Origin: Zygaena filipendulae | Taxonomy: Eukaryota; Arthropoda; Insecta; Lepidoptera; Zygaenidae | DNA: 64,000 bases | Assembly (NCBI GenBank): GCA_907165275.2 | Contig: OU015650.1 | Location: 14,538,001 to 14,602,000, forward strand | Direction: 5' to 3' | Shown here: positions 10,690 to 21,650 of the stretch, in pieces | Position numbering within the stretch: position 1 is the first letter of the stretch | Layout of the letters: the number at the start of each line of letters is the position of its first letter | Translations under genes and position numbers: made by a program | Notes under the pieces: model-generated | What the model was told of the DNA's origin: nothing | What the model saw: only the letters and a program-made list of their open reading frames with translations | The model's database searches: none

Positions 10690-12993
10690 TGTAACTTTCA
10701 CCCTCCTTCATCAATTTATGAACAACATCAAAGATGTTGTGCTTTTAGTTTTGGCCAATTTCGTCTAATGGTTAGACCCAGTTTTACGTTGTGTTTTAAA
10801 TGACTCCAGTTCTTTTAGGTTGAGATTCGATTCCGTCGTCATCCTATCCGCATTATTATAATGGGTTGAGGTTGGACTTAGGCATTAGTTGAATAAAACA
10901 ACCATCAATTATTTAGTCATTATATTTTTATTATTTGTACATAATATTTCTATTGAAATATATTTAGTACACCCAACTGCGTTCGAGTTGGGTGACTCTT
11001 GTTCATTATGTGAACTCGTTCTACACGAACGGTTCTTTTTAAGTGTTAGACTACACTGTACATTTACTTAACGTCTGTGCGTTTATAGTGTTGTTAGCTC
11101 GGAAGCAGAGAGACTCCAATGATGGTATCCATGTTACAGTGGTACACATAATCACTAACTCTCGTCTGTCGACGTTAGTAGTGTTCGGGATACTAAGATA
11201 GGAATATGATGCTCATAGAACACCTCCCATACGATGTATAATTATAATCAACTTGATACTCCAATAGGAATATTTACAATGGCTCTCACTACATAACAAG
11301 TTTATTATATAGCGAGAGGTGGAATAGCCCCGTCCTGCGCTACCCACGGTGATGGTCATCCACCTGCTCATAAGCAGATACCACCCCCCCCCCACCTGTG
11401 TTGCACAAGGTAGAGAGTTCTCCAAATATGCATAACCGACATCCGTTAGAGGATGAATCAGCTATTTGAGACTGTACGTCCCGTATCAGCAGCAATCGTT
11501 GGAGGTCATAATTCGGCGATGCCGAGACCCCTGGGTACGTGTCAGCCCGAAGACCGAGGCCGTAATGCGGATAGTACCGCGACCTCAACACCATCCCAAT
11601 AATTCAAATATAAGTGTATGAGACCAGTCTCGCCGGACATCATAACTTCAGTCGGTCAATTTGTGTTATAGTAGCTACACGTAGCTAAGGCCGAAGCCCA
11701 ATTGATTGGATCACAACTCGTCCTCGTACAACACCCACTCAGCACTCGTTCATTTTGATAAACAAGTCGTGTTGAAAAACACAACTGTTTACCGAGATCA
11801 AGCGTTAACGACTAGGTCGTCCACAGCCGATCCCATAATCTCTGCACAACGTAACAAAGTCACAAAGCGCATTGACTATAATTAATGTTTGTAATAAAAA
11901 GAAAGTAATGTTATCTTGAAAGAAGAGCGTTCAACACTCCCTTGGTGTAGGAAGCGATCCCGCGTCTCCAGTCAGCCGCATATTCGATGATAGTTTTTGA
12001 ATAACACGGAAGGCGTAGTTATTCAATAGACAAGATACAATACGTGCACAACGAAACCCGTCACGGCGAAGACAACTCAAGGCGCGGATTTTTACCTCTC
12101 TACGTTATCTTACGCTCGCGACGCGCGACGTCTAACCGCTCAGGATTAGAGTTCATCGTCGTTGTAAATTCCAATAAATTGAAAATACACGTTTGCATCG
12201 AGCCGATAAGATGTGATGAATTATAATTTAATAACAGTAAAATTACAATCCATACACACCGAAAACCTTCCTCATAATAATATTCGTCTTCGCACAAGAT
12301 ATCCTAACGGACGTCGAGCGCGTTGACAAGGCTTTCGTACAGAGCGACAAAGTCACTAAGTACGTAAGCTCGTTCGAACTCCCAACTTCATCATCTTTTG
12401 TGTGATCAGTGGTCGGCGGACATTTCACCTAGACCTTCATGTGAGTCTCCAATATAATTATTTAGATTTGTATAATAATACAATATCTGTATACGAGCTA
12501 CCACAAAACTAAACCCGTTTAACAACATTAAATGTTGTATACGCGACGTGTTGTAAACGCGACGCGTTGCCTTCCGATCCGACTCGCTCGTCCGCCGATG
12601 CCACTTCACGTCTCAGCCGCCCGCGTGGATACTGGCGGTGCGTTCACGTCTGTTTGAGAGGGGTATGCGGGGGGTTGGGGGGTACAAGTCGATATCACCG
12701 TTACATCTGAAACCAAGCACACGGTTAATATACCTTATTATAAACATTTTATTTCATATGAATAATTACTTTATTCATTTTAGTTTATGAATTATGCATC
12801 AATTATCATACAAAATTTAGATTGCGAGTTTATCAACTCGTAATATTTTAAATATATTTCAACTTAAGTTTTATAGTGTATTATATCATAATACATTATA
12901 CATATAGTGTATTATGTTATAATACATTATACATATATCTTTAAAATGCTTTTTCGAATATAAATAAATTTTTAAGCCTCATAGGGCGTCACA
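10690..12993 (-). repeat. 3' LTR of the gypsy-type element
   Basis: 2304 bp, TGTAAC at the left edge and GTCACA at the right edge on the plus strand. Compared with the right LTR I see A versus T at 11470 and T versus C at 12361, with no length change. Short open frames inside are identical in both LTRs but look non-coding. A CpG-rich segment lies at 12540-12660. Confidence 0.95.
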
Positions 12994-13010
12994 ATCCCCC
13001 CCCAAAGTTT
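12994..13010 (-). other. Polypurine tract
   Basis: On the minus strand AACTTTGGGGGGGGAT directly precedes the 3' LTR. This is the expected position for priming plus-strand DNA synthesis. Confidence 0.8.
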
Positions 13011-13734
13011 TATGAAACACTGAGTAATAAAACTTTCTAAGTTATTTTCGCCTCTTTAATTATACCATAAATTTATTATTTTTTTGGGAAGCAGCCGCCC
13101 CAACACCCCTCCAACCACATTCAATTGTTCACCAATAAAGTGATGTGGAATGGCGATGTGTTTGTTATGGTATTAATTAGTTTTGCTAGATCTCATATAG
13201 TTATGCTCTATCGCATAATAGGCGATTAAAGTATGTTTGTTATATCAAGACATCTTTTGGTTTTTGAACCAATATATATTGTTTAACTGATTGAATGTGA
13301 TTGAGCCACTTCTCCCTGACCCAATTTTTTCTATGTCTTTATTAACTTAAAATAATTTTCACAATTATTTATGTACATTCGAATCAACAATATTTACAAT
13401 CTTAAGATACAATCTTAATGATTAGCTCCTCCTTACAGTATTGTTAACAATCATATCAAGGTACAATCTTAATAATATTTATTACATCGAATCAACAATG
13501 TTTACAATCATAAGATACAATCTTAATGTTTAACTCCTTCTTACAGTATTATTAACAATCACATCAAGGTACAATCTTAATAATATTTATTACATCGAAT
13601 CAACAATGTTTACAATCATAAGATACAATCTTAATGATTATCATTTCGAATCAACAACATTATTTACATATTAGTAACCATCTTAAACATTAAAAATGTT
13701 TACATTATTATCGGACCTTCGGGGTAGTCCTTTA
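13011..13734 (-). repeat. Gypsy-type 3' UTR with 108-bp tandem repeats
   Basis: Non-coding region between pol and the 3' LTR. The phrase CGAATCAACAAT recurs at 13380, 13488, 13596 and (partial unit) 13647, giving a 108-bp period for about two and a half units. Each unit also contains aagatacaatcttaat and atcaaggtacaatctt. Its role is unknown. Confidence 0.75.
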
Positions 13735-16700
13735 TTATTTATAATATTTGTACAAGTGAATAGCATTATAATTGCCTTTAAGGTTATCAGTGTTCACGTC
13801 TTGTAGAGTATAAACATTATTGAAAGGCACGGCGGCCACTCTGTATGGACCTTCATACAAAAATTCAAACTTTTTTGTCTCTTTACGTCCTTTAACGGAC
13901 CTGTTATCTCTACGTATTTTTACTAAGTCACCAATTTGAAATACAATCAATTTATGACTCTTGTCATATTTTGTGCGTCGCACATTACTAGCACTTTTTA
14001 AATTCTCTCGAACTTGAGTTCTGATATCGTGTAAATTTAAGGGTTTTCTGTTGATCATGAGCTTCTCATCAAATGATAATTTATTTGGTTCACCGTACAT
14101 TACTTCACACGGAGTGAAGCCTATACTGTCATGAAAACTATTGTTATATAACTCTTCTAAAGTCGGTAGTATATTAGGCCAAGACTTATGATTCGAACCA
14201 CAATAGGTTCTAAACAATCTACCCAACTCTCTGTTTACTCTTTCAACTGTATTCGGTCTAGGATTTCTCACAGTGGTATATATAGCTTTGATGCCCAACT
14301 CTTTCACACCATCTCTCCACACATTGCTTATAAATTGCTTTCCATTGTCAGTCATTATAGTTTTCGGTTTTATAATTTGTGAAAAGTGTTTTAGTTTAGA
14401 TAAAACACTTCTGCCTGTGGCATCTTTCATCGGGTATAACTTTATGAATTTACTAAATGTGTCCTGAAAGACTATTATGAATTTCAGTCCGAGGGTTCCT
14501 GCTGGTAGCGGTCCGTATATATCTGCCATTACAATGTCTCCAATGTCCTTAGACAATATCGACTGACAGGGTCCAACATATTTAATATTCTCGCTCTTTG
14601 ACATTTGGCATACATGACATGTTTTAATCCTCTTTCTCACATCTCTAGTAAGCGCATGCCAATAAAATCTATCTTTAATATATTTTACAACTTTATAAGC
14701 ACCTTGATGCCCCATTTCAAGGTGTACTTGATCGATTATATCGTTAATTAAGATTTTTGGAAGATATATGACTTCCTTGCTCGTCTCAATTGAACTATAA
14801 TACAAAATGTTGTTTCGTAATTTACATCGCAATAAAATTCTATCTGATCTACTTTGTGCCACACTCACGCTTCCCAGACGTTCTTTAATTGCGCTGATAT
14901 CAGCGTCTAATGATTGTAGTTCAGATAATCGGTTCAATTTTTCTTTGAGCTCAACATTTTCAGTAGTTTCTGTATATAATATTTCGAAGCATATACCCCT
15001 ATCTTCCTGTATATGCTTGCCCTCAGGCAAATATCTCGATAATATATCAGCAACTAAATTTTGCTTTCCTGTTATGTGTTCTACTTTATAATTAAACTGT
15101 TCCAAATAAAGTATCCAACGCGTTACTCTACTGTTATAAAGCTTCCAATTCTTCACGAATATCAAAGCTTTATGATCAGTTTTAATTGTCAACTGCGCAC
15201 CTCTTAGATATGTTTCAAACTTTTTTATACAACTTATTATTGCATAAAATTCTTGTTCAGTTACTGTCCAGTTTAATTCTGGTCCTTTTAATGTCTTACT
15301 GTGGTATCCTAAAATTTTCATTTCGTTATTATCGTCCAATTGATAGAGCACACCAGCCAATCCAATGCCCGAACAATCAGTTTGTAAGTAATACGGTTTA
15401 TTAAAATCCGGATGGTGTAACATCACGGTTTTTATAAATCTTTCTTTTAATCGATCAAATGCACCTTGTTCCTCAGAACCCCAATTCCATGATTGATCTT
15501 TCTTTAATAGTTTACACAATGGTACGATCAAATTGCTATAATCATGTATAAATCTTCGATAAAAATTACAGAGCCCCAAAAACGCTCTTAATTGTTTTAC
15601 TTTCTTAGGTTTTGGAAAATCTCTTATACTCTTTAACTTGTCCGGATCTGTTTGTATCCCTTCAGTGGATATTATGAAACCCAACATCTTAATCTCTTTA
15701 CATATAAATTCACATTTTTGCAAGTTACAGGTCATACCCGCTTCATACAGTTTGCCAAGGACCGTCTGTATATGTTCGAAGTGTAAATCCAACGTTCCAG
15801 TTGTGATAATTGCCAAGTCATCTAAGTAATTCACACAAAACTCTCTTACTTCCGGACCCAATATCTTGTCCATTGCACGACTGAAACTTCCCACTGAAGT
15901 CTTCAATCCTTGTGGTAGTACATTGTAAACATACGACTTTCCATTGAAGGTGAACCCTGTGTACTTTCTACTTTCTTTACAAATCGGTATTTGAAAGTAT
16001 GCATTATTTAAGTCGATAGTGGTTATATATTTCGCACCATGAAATGAATTCAAAACGTCCAATTGCATTGGAGGTTTTTCAGTTTCGCCAATCATCTTTT
16101 TGTTTATACCTCTAGCATCTAATAAGACTCTTATAGAGCCGTCTTTCTTCAATGTGAATGTTATCGGACTACTGAATGGTGTTGACATTCTCGTTATAAT
16201 ACCATTACTCTCCATCTCATCCAACTTCGATTGAAGTTTCGCCCTGTAGGCGTATGGTATAGGGTAAGATCTGTTTACAATAGGAAGCTCATCGATCATC
16301 TCTATCTTATGTTCGTAGCAATTCGCTCGTCCTAGTTGTTCGGAGAACATAGAAGCATAAGATTTTAGAACAACTTTTAAAGTCTCTCTATTTTTAGTGT
16401 TTAAGTCGCAACCAATTTTTATGTTATTAAAAATACTTTCAAAACTTGAGAAATCGATTTTGCATATTGCTACAATATTCCTCTTGAACAACTCGATAAA
16501 ATATTCTTTTGCATCTTTAGTTATATACATTCCAGTTTTATCAGTACTTAAATCTATGATGGCCCTATTCATCCTTAGCCAATCAAAACCAATAATACAA
16601 GATCTTACTAATTTAGGCACAATTAAGAAACTTGTTTCAATAATTAAATCATTAAATCTCACAGGCAACAATACTATCTGTTGTATTTTAGAGCTCTTTT

Positions 16701-17192
16701 GTCCGAGGACACCTCTTATTTGGATCGCTTTTACAGGCATAGTAGCTAAATTCTGATTTTTCTTTGCAATTTCGATCCAGAGCTCTTCTGATATACAGGT
16801 AATATCGCTCCCTGTGTCCAGGAGAGCCTCTATCTCAAAATTGAATATATTTATTACAACTTCACTTTTAAAATTTTCTAGTACTTCAATTTCTCTTTGA
16901 GATTCATTTAAAACAGACTTAACATTAAGTTCTGAGATAATGACTCCCTGTTGCAACTTGTCTTGTCTATTCTGTAAATGTTTTACAAAGTTGTACTTCA
17001 TATTATTAAACTCATAGCCTAACCCCTCTTTGTGAGTTTGACCATTTAGTTCGATAGGTTTGTAGAGTCCTTGAGAATTTTTTCCTAACTTCTCGCCTGG
17101 GCGCCACCCCATGCTCTTCATAATTTCGAACCCTCGGTTCCTTACACTGCCGACTGCAACCGGAACCCTCTTCGCAGTCTTTAGTTGTTTAA
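13735..17192 (-). CDS. pol: Pol polyprotein: G-patch, protease, RT, RNase H, integrase
   Basis: Open from the gag frameshift site to a TAA at 13735-13737. Residues here are counted from the first in-frame ATG at 17121 (1128 aa), but translation probably enters by frameshift at 17187-17193. Residues 4-37 form a G-patch (GW at 5-6, LGK at 12-14, PI at 22-23, GLGY at 33-36). The aspartic protease has DTG at 102-104. RT has YLDD at 432-435. RNase H has an Asp at 582 (QTDCSG). Integrase shows the HHCC finger (His 800 and 805, Cys 835 and 838) and a D867, D925, E960 triad with the usual spacing of 35. The C-terminus has a GPY/F-like segment (FLYEGPYRV) and no chromodomain. No env follows. All catalytic residues are present. 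The proteins would copy the RNA to DNA in the particle and insert it in the nucleus. The G-patch, a glycine-rich nucleic-acid-binding module, is unusual in this position. Confidence 0.93.
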
Positions 17193-17193
17193 A
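17136..17193 (-). promoter_or_regulatory. Programmed -1 ribosomal frameshift signal
   Basis: The slippery heptamer TTTAAAC (17187-17193) lies in the correct phase (T TTA AAC) in gag, two codons before the gag stop. A -1 shift moves exactly into the pol frame. After a 7-nt spacer, GACTGCGA (17172-17179) can pair with TTGCAGTC (17152-17159), 8 bp with one G-U. GGTTCC in the loop (17162-17167) can pair with GGAACC downstream (17136-17141), giving an H-type pseudoknot with a 10-nt second crossing loop. All elements follow the known retroviral design. Use in cells is inferred. Confidence 0.85.
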
Positions 17194-18170
17194 GGTGCGG
17201 TGCCTTCACTCTCCCGCTCCTCTTCTAAATTCCCCGATGTCACTGTCGACGTCGGTTTTGTTTCACTAGGTTTCCGCCACTCTTTGCGGTATTTACTTTG
17301 AAAATCCTTTTTCCAATTTTCATTAATATTCTTGTTGCTTTTTTGAAATTTCACAGGTTGTTGCCTTTCTTCCGCTCTATTATCATCCAAAGCCCTGAGA
17401 AATTTTGTTACCTCAGCAATTGTCTGACTCTTAGACCAGAACCATAAATCTTGTACATTAGTTGGAAAGTGTTTGATTATATCAGATACCAGATCCTCCT
17501 CCGGTATTTGTCTTGTAAGCATTTTTGCTTGCCCTACGAGCTTTATAAAATGATCGGACATTTTCGGACATTTTTCTCCGTTCCATTTGTTATACGCAAT
17601 CTCTCTACGTATTTTGTCTTGCTCGGGTTTTCCCCAATAAGTTTCGAGAAATTCTCGTTTAAAGTCATTGAAACTATACCATGAATCTTTATAAATTCGG
17701 GCCCACGCCTTTGCCTCCGCCTTAAGACACTCAATAGCAATCTGTACCTCTCTTCCTTTCACATCACGTCTCTTTTCAAGATACGTTTCTAGGTCCTCGA
17801 TAAAAGTAACCGGATGCCCCTTCTCCGGGTTACTGAATTTAGGTTTTTCGTGTTGTAAACTCGATATATCGCTTACATATATGACTTTCTCTTGAACTTC
17901 CGGCTCTGAACTCTCAATTGTAACCTCTTGAGGTACATCTTCCTTTTCAGATGGCCGCTTAAGCTCTTGTTCGAGAACTTCAATCTTGTTTTGTAATCGT
18001 CGTGTAGTTCGCTTGAACAGCTTGTACAAACGATCATACTTTGTTTCATTATCAGGTACCTCCTTTTCTCTGCCTTCGCGCCGCCTTTTACGCTGTGGCT
18101 GTACATTTTCTATTTCGGTCTCGGCTTCAACAGATTCCGTGGGTCCTACATTCTCCTTCCTCTTGCCCAT
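17181..18170 (-). CDS. gag: Gag-like structural protein without zinc knuckle
   Basis: 329 aa from an ATG at 18170. The N-terminal 90 residues are highly charged (RKRRREG) with a coiled-coil-like stretch (LYKLFKRTTRRLQNKIEVLEQEL). Residues about 115-245 match the retrotransposon gag/capsid fold (VTFIEDLETYLEKR, AKAWARIYKDSWYSFNDFKREFLETYW). The C-terminus is polar and ends just after the slippery site. No CCHC zinc knuckle is visible, which is odd for a gypsy-type Gag; the G-patch at the start of Pol may supply nucleic-acid binding in the fusion protein (inference). The gag and pol frames overlap through the -1 signal. Confidence 0.88.
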   Translation of the reverse strand: MGKRKENVGPTESVEAETEIENVQPQRKRRREGREKEVPDNETKYDRLYKLFKRTTRRLQNKIEVLEQELKRPSEKEDVPQEVTIESSEPEVQEKVIYVSDISSLQHEKPKFSNPEKGHPVTFIEDLETYLEKRRDVKGREVQIAIECLKAEAKAWARIYKDSWYSFNDFKREFLETYWGKPEQDKIRREIAYNKWNGEKCPKMSDHFIKLVGQAKMLTRQIPEEDLVSDIIKHFPTNVQDLWFWSKSQTIAEVTKFLRALDDNRAEERQQPVKFQKSNKNINENWKKDFQSKYRKEWRKPSETKPTSTVTSGNLEEERESEGTAPLNN

Positions 18171-18339
18171 TTTTATTTATGCACTGATTCACTAGATTAA
18201 AGTTATTAAAAATTAAACTAAATCACAAGACAAGTCACTTAACAACTATTACACTTAACAACTATTATGATACAATTAATTTAAGGATCGTCCTTGCGAT
18301 GTCAGTAATTCGCTTTTAGCACTGTTAAAATGTCAACAA

Positions 18340-18480
18340 TTGTCTTTACATATCACTTTCACTAGTAATGTTACTCGAGATAATGTCTTTTATACGTCTC
18401 CCTTTCACTATTGCGGTTACTCAAGATACGTATTTAAATATCACTTTCACTATTAGTGTTACTCGAGATATGCATTAATT
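18340..18480 (-). repeat. 5' UTR direct repeats, ATCACTTTCACTA type
   Basis: Three imperfect copies of atcactttcacta(g/t)t(a)...gttactcgagata (near 18352, 18393 and 18440) upstream of gag. Function unknown. Confidence 0.55.
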
Positions 18481-18676
18481 ATCCTTCGGCAACCTGTAAG
18501 AGCATTGCAAGTTAATATTCCCAGCCTCAACACTTATAATGCGGATATTCAGAGTCAGGGTCGAATCTCATAACCTTTCCATTTCACGGACAACAAATTG
18601 TAGGGTGTTACCCCTACGTTATTATGTTTAAATAGCCATGCATTTATTGACCTAGGCCACTTGTATTCATTTCAGT

Positions 18677-18835
18677 CAACCATGCGATTCGCTGTCGCGG
18701 TCGTTTGCCTTATTTAATTCAACCATGCGATTCGCTGTCGCGGTCGTTCGTCTTATTTAATTCAACCATGCGATTCGCCGTCGCGGTCGTTTATGCGTAT
18801 GTAAGCCAACCATGCGATCACTGTCGCGGTCGCTT
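18677..18835 (-). repeat. 5' UTR tandem array, four 43-44 bp units
   Basis: CAACCATGCGATTCGCTGTC begins at 18677 and 18720, with close variants at 18763 and 18807, each followed by gcggtcg. It lies between the primer-binding site and gag, where Drosophila gypsy carries its Su(Hw) insulator array. That positional analogy is only suggestive, and a packaging or dimerisation role is also possible. Confidence 0.75.
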
Positions 18836-18857
18836 TTACATCACTAACTAAGCCATG

Positions 18858-18875
18858 ATCCTGGTCACGGCACCA
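18858..18875 (-). other. Primer-binding site, tRNA-His
   Basis: On the minus strand TGGTGCCGTGACCAGGAT lies 3 nt inside the 5' LTR. It is complementary to the 3' end of insect tRNA-His(GTG) including CCA (tRNA sequence from memory). It primes minus-strand DNA synthesis. Confidence 0.8.
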
Positions 18876-18878
18876 AAT

Positions 18879-21182
18879 TGTAACTTTCACCCTCCTTCAT
18901 CAATTTATGAACAACATCAAAGATGTTGTGCTTTTAGTTTTGGCCAATTTCGTCTAATGGTTAGACCCAGTTTTACGTTGTGTTTTAAATGACTCCAGTT
19001 CTTTTAGGTTGAGATTCGATTCCGTCGTCATCCTATCCGCATTATTATAATGGGTTGAGGTTGGACTTAGGCATTAGTTGAATAAAACAACCATCAATTA
19101 TTTAGTCATTATATTTTTATTATTTGTACATAATATTTCTATTGAAATATATTTAGTACACCCAACTGCGTTCGAGTTGGGTGACTCTTGTTCATTATGT
19201 GAACTCGTTCTACACGAACGGTTCTTTTTAAGTGTTAGACTACACTGTACATTTACTTAACGTCTGTGCGTTTATAGTGTTGTTAGCTCGGAAGCAGAGA
19301 GACTCCAATGATGGTATCCATGTTACAGTGGTACACATAATCACTAACTCTCGTCTGTCGACGTTAGTAGTGTTCGGGATACTAAGATAGGAATATGATG
19401 CTCATAGAACACCTCCCATACGATGTATAATTATAATCAACTTGATACTCCAATAGGAATATTTACAATGGCTCTCACTACATAACAAGTTTATTATATA
19501 GCGAGAGGTGGAATAGCCCCGTCCTGCGCTACCCACGGTGATGGTCATCCACCTGCTCATAAGCAGATACCACCCCCCCCCCACCTGTGTTGCACAAGGT
19601 AGAGAGTTCTCCAAATATGCATAACCGACATCCGTTAGAGGATGAATCAGCTATTTGAGTCTGTACGTCCCGTATCAGCAGCAATCGTTGGAGGTCATAA
19701 TTCGGCGATGCCGAGACCCCTGGGTACGTGTCAGCCCGAAGACCGAGGCCGTAATGCGGATAGTACCGCGACCTCAACACCATCCCAATAATTCAAATAT
19801 AAGTGTATGAGACCAGTCTCGCCGGACATCATAACTTCAGTCGGTCAATTTGTGTTATAGTAGCTACACGTAGCTAAGGCCGAAGCCCAATTGATTGGAT
19901 CACAACTCGTCCTCGTACAACACCCACTCAGCACTCGTTCATTTTGATAAACAAGTCGTGTTGAAAAACACAACTGTTTACCGAGATCAAGCGTTAACGA
20001 CTAGGTCGTCCACAGCCGATCCCATAATCTCTGCACAACGTAACAAAGTCACAAAGCGCATTGACTATAATTAATGTTTGTAATAAAAAGAAAGTAATGT
20101 TATCTTGAAAGAAGAGCGTTCAACACTCCCTTGGTGTAGGAAGCGATCCCGCGTCTCCAGTCAGCCGCATATTCGATGATAGTTTTTGAATAACACGGAA
20201 GGCGTAGTTATTCAATAGACAAGATACAATACGTGCACAACGAAACCCGTCACGGCGAAGACAACTCAAGGCGCGGATTTTTACCTCTCTACGTTATCTT
20301 ACGCTCGCGACGCGCGACGTCTAACCGCTCAGGATTAGAGTTCATCGTCGTTGTAAATTCCAATAAATTGAAAATACACGTTTGCATCGAGCCGATAAGA
20401 TGTGATGAATTATAATTTAATAACAGTAAAATTACAATCCATACACACCGAAAACCTTCCTCATAATAATATTCGTCTTCGCACAAGATATCCTAACGGA
20501 CGTCGAGCGCGTTGACAAGGCTTTCGTACAGAGCGACAAAGTCACTAAGCACGTAAGCTCGTTCGAACTCCCAACTTCATCATCTTTTGTGTGATCAGTG
20601 GTCGGCGGACATTTCACCTAGACCTTCATGTGAGTCTCCAATATAATTATTTAGATTTGTATAATAATACAATATCTGTATACGAGCTACCACAAAACTA
20701 AACCCGTTTAACAACATTAAATGTTGTATACGCGACGTGTTGTAAACGCGACGCGTTGCCTTCCGATCCGACTCGCTCGTCCGCCGATGCCACTTCACGT
20801 CTCAGCCGCCCGCGTGGATACTGGCGGTGCGTTCACGTCTGTTTGAGAGGGGTATGCGGGGGGTTGGGGGGTACAAGTCGATATCACCGTTACATCTGAA
20901 ACCAAGCACACGGTTAATATACCTTATTATAAACATTTTATTTCATATGAATAATTACTTTATTCATTTTAGTTTATGAATTATGCATCAATTATCATAC
21001 AAAATTTAGATTGCGAGTTTATCAACTCGTAATATTTTAAATATATTTCAACTTAAGTTTTATAGTGTATTATATCATAATACATTATACATATAGTGTA
21101 TTATGTTATAATACATTATACATATATCTTTAAAATGCTTTTTCGAATATAAATAAATTTTTAAGCCTCATAGGGCGTCACA
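18879..21182 (-). repeat. 5' LTR of the gypsy-type element
   Basis: 2304 bp, same length and orientation as the left LTR, with two visible substitutions. It should hold the promoter and, as U5, abuts the PBS at its left edge. A TATA-rich segment near 21060-21130 lies close to the upstream (U3) end. Confidence 0.95.
18941..19022 (+). other. tRNA-His-like relic inside the LTR (also 10752-10833)
   Basis: GGCCAATTTCGTCTAATGGT, then a TAGACCC block and ACGTTGTG, resembles the 5' half of tRNA-His (A box and anticodon arm). GAGATTCGATTCC about 60 nt on resembles a B box. It is antisense to the element and present in both LTRs. It cannot fold as a proper tRNA. Confidence 0.4.
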
Positions 21183-21524
21183 ATTAGTAGATTGACAACT
21201 ATATGTAAGCATAGGGCGGTACACCCTATCGAAATGCGTATCGATAAAGTGCGACATTGCCACATGCATAAACTCATGGAAATGATACTTTTGTTTTTGT
21301 AGTTTTTATGAGGTGAAGTTACTATTTTTCTTTAGAAATAATTAATTGCGTTAATTTACTATTACTTTAATCGGAAATAATAATTGATTTCAATAAAATT
21401 AAATCGTGAATGCCATGACTTTTGTGATATGACAACATTGAACGCCGCCATTTTCATTTTTCAATTATCTACGTCAAATCAATCCGCGAAATGTTTCAAA
21501 TTGGAATAGCCGCCACCATGAAAG

Positions 21525-21650
21525 GCCTCTCCACATTCGCGCGCGAACCGCGCGCCAAGCCGCGAAACACCCGCGAACCATGATTCTACACTTATAGTTC
21601 GCGGGTGTTTCGCGGCTTCGCGCGCGAACTACGCGCGAATGTGGAGAGCG
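21525..21650. repeat. GC-rich inverted repeat
   Basis: CTCTCCACATTCGCGCG at 21527 is mirrored by CGCGCGAATGTGGAGAG ending at 21648. Arms are about 52 nt, including gccgcgaaacacccgcgaac, with a 16-nt loop. It lies about 70 bp upstream of the zeste-like pseudogene and could be the end of the transposon that carried that gene, or a separate small MITE. Confidence 0.7.

Larger units (their letters stand above)
10690..21182 (-). mobile_element. Ty3/gypsy-type LTR retrotransposon, apparently intact
   Basis: About 10.5 kb, flanked by the 4-bp duplication ATTA (10686-10689 and 21183-21186). The two LTRs are 2304 bp each, TGT...ACA, and differ at two positions I can see. Internal order on the minus strand: PBS, 5' UTR with tandem repeats, gag, -1 frameshift signal, pol (G-patch, protease, RT, RNase H, integrase), 3' UTR with tandem repeats, polypurine tract. 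There is no env gene. The order protease-RT-RNase H-integrase places it with Ty3/gypsy. Both reading frames are undamaged and the LTRs nearly identical, so it is a recent insertion and may be active. Confidence 0.95.

Noticed and set aside
10889..12609. Short open frames of 60-84 codons inside the left LTR, repeated at 19078-20798
   Set aside because: They are duplicated only because the LTRs are identical; they lie on both strands, lack domains and have no coding-like composition.
13735..17121. An envelope gene in the gypsy-type element
   Set aside because: The space between pol and the 3' LTR (13011-13734) holds only tandem repeats, with no open frame.
18677..18837. Possible CRISPR-like array
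   Set aside because: Units are directly adjacent with degenerate linkers, only four copies, within a eukaryotic retrotransposon leader and without cas genes.
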